15,193 nucleotides of DNA, from positions 1-15,193 of the forward strand of contig UQVT01000027.1 in the NCBI GenBank assembly GCA_900544465.1, read 5' to 3'. Every line of letters starts with the position of its first letter. Position 1 is the stretch's first letter. Below the pieces are notes generated by a model that was given only the letters and a program-made list of their open reading frames with translations, ran no database searches and was not told the origin of the DNA. The translations under genes were made by a program, and so were the position numbers. Below are positions 14,320-15,193 of this stretch, piece after piece. This DNA is from an uncultured Collinsella sp. GTDB taxonomy: Bacteria > Actinomycetota > Coriobacteriia > Coriobacteriales > Coriobacteriaceae.

Positions 14320-15138
14320 ATGCCTCAGACTTACACTTTCGCCTCGTGGAACGTAAACGGCCTGCGCGCCGTGCTCAAAAAGGACCCGAGCTTTATCCAG
14401 ATCGCGCAAGAACTCGACGTCGATATCCTGGCGTTGCAAGAGACCAAGCTGCAGGAGGGCCAGGTCGATATTGACCTGCCCGGCTATCACCAAACCTGGA
14501 GCTACGCCGAGCGCAAAGGCTATTCGGGCACCGCGGTCTTTAGCCGCCAGGAGCCGCTACGCGTGCTGCGCGCCGACGCGCTGCTGCCCTACGCCGGCGA
14601 GGGCGAGGCCGCCGAGCTCGTTGCCCAAGCCGCAACCGAGGGCCGCGTCTGTGCGCTCGAGTTCGACAAGTTTTGGTTTGTCGACGTCTATACGCCCAAC
14701 GCGCAAAATGAGCTCGCGCGCATCGACGTGCGTATGGCCTGGGACGATGCCTATCGCGGCTTTTTGGGCGCGCTTGAGCACGAAACCGGCAAGCCCGTCG
14801 TAACCTGCGGCGACTTTAACGTGGCGCACGAAGAGATCGACCTTAAGAACCCCAAGTCCAACCGCGGCAACGCAGGCTTTTCGGACGAAGAGCGCGGTAA
14901 GTTTACCGAGCTGCTCAACGCCGGCTTTACCGATACCTGGCGCACGGCTAATCCGGACGTTGAGGGCGTCTACAGCTGGTGGAGCTATCGCTTTAATGCC
15001 CGCAAGAACAACGCCGGCTGGCGCATCGACTACTTCCTGGTAAGCGACGCAATCGCCGCCAACGTTCGCGACACCGGCATCCGCGGCGACATCTTCGGCA
15101 GCGACCACTGCCCCGTCACCCTCACGCTAGAGCTCTAG
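14320..15138 (+). CDS. xth: Exodeoxyribonuclease III / class II AP endonuclease
   Basis: A 272-residue DNA repair enzyme of the ExoIII/ExoA family that cuts the backbone 5' of abasic sites and trims 3' ends in base-excision repair, using Mg2+. The family's catalytic residues are all visible: N11 (SWNVNGLRA), E41 (LQETK), Y124 (VYTPN), D165 and N167 (GDFNVAH), D205 (FTDTWR), the YSWWSYR loop (218-224), RIDYFL (235-240) and D262/H263 (GSDHCPV). Length is normal. Start: ATG at 14320-14322 with AAAGGA 5 bases upstream. It is divergent from the sirtuin gene across a 136-base gap in which I find no convincing promoter on either strand. Confidence 0.95.
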   Translation: MPQTYTFASWNVNGLRAVLKKDPSFIQIAQELDVDILALQETKLQEGQVDIDLPGYHQTWSYAERKGYSGTAVFSRQEPLRVLRADALLPYAGEGEAAELVAQAATEGRVCALEFDKFWFVDVYTPNAQNELARIDVRMAWDDAYRGFLGALEHETGKPVVTCGDFNVAHEEIDLKNPKSNRGNAGFSDEERGKFTELLNAGFTDTWRTANPDVEGVYSWWSYRFNARKNNAGWRIDYFLVSDAIAANVRDTGIRGDIFGSDHCPVTLTLEL

Positions 15139-15155
15139 CCCCAAGTAATTCCTCT

Positions 15156-15188
15156 AGGGGACAGAGGAAAACAGATCATGTGACCCCT
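15156..15188. repeat. Stem-loop at the window edge
   Basis: AGGGGACA and TGACCCCT can pair with one mismatch around GAGGAAAACAGATCATG, 17 bases after the xth stop. No T-run is seen before the window ends, so whether it is a terminator or part of an intergenic repeat is open. Confidence 0.4.
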
Positions 15189-15193
15189 CTCCC

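Overview
The window looks like chromosome of a high-GC, strictly anaerobic actinobacterium. Coriobacteriia, probably Collinsella, is my inference from the membrane-bound hydrogenase, the fused OYE/iron-sulfur/FAD flavoenzyme, the DHPS-HPPK fusion and the overall style of the intergenic repeats. It contains one RNA gene (an initiator tRNA), ten complete protein genes and one protein gene cut by the window edge.

Layout. Positions 1-4707 (minus strand) hold an Ech-type group 4 [NiFe] hydrogenase operon, read from right to left as a fused EchA-EchB membrane protein, small subunit EchC, 30 kDa-like subunit EchD and catalytic large subunit EchE (cut at position 1). The order A-B-C-D-E is that of Ech hydrogenases, and the genes are packed with overlaps or gaps of a few bases. 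Positions 4851-5292 hold a small double helix-turn-helix protein related to IS3/IS150 OrfA, with its own terminator. After an AT-richer gap, 5733-7763 encodes a 2,4-dienoyl-CoA-reductase-like flavoenzyme. Positions 7901-8207 hold a strikingly regular array of eight alternating inverted copies of one motif. The array ends just before the terminator of an initiator tRNA-Met gene (8292-8368, minus).

From 8565 the strand switches for coaX (type III pantothenate kinase, plus). A convergent, lower-GC AAA+/DUF4143 ATPase gene (9444-10640, minus) follows, bracketed by three copies of a roughly 41-base palindrome, which suggests an acquired cassette. Positions 10891-14183 (minus) hold a sirtuin, a DHPS-HPPK (folP-folK) fusion with a long disordered insertion, and a biotin-ligase-like protein that lacks the usual catalytic residues. 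The window closes with a divergent exonuclease III gene (14320-15138, plus) and a stem-loop at the very edge.

Functionally, the hydrogenase would couple ferredoxin oxidation and H2 evolution to ion translocation. CoaX and FolP-FolK supply CoA and folate cofactors. The sirtuin and Xth are NAD-dependent deacylation and base-excision repair enzymes with no clear functional link to each other. The points most worth a second look are the repeat array, the EchA-EchB fusion, the DHPS insertion, the degenerate biotin-ligase homologue and the palindrome-bracketed ATPase. No complete unknown multi-gene system is evident.
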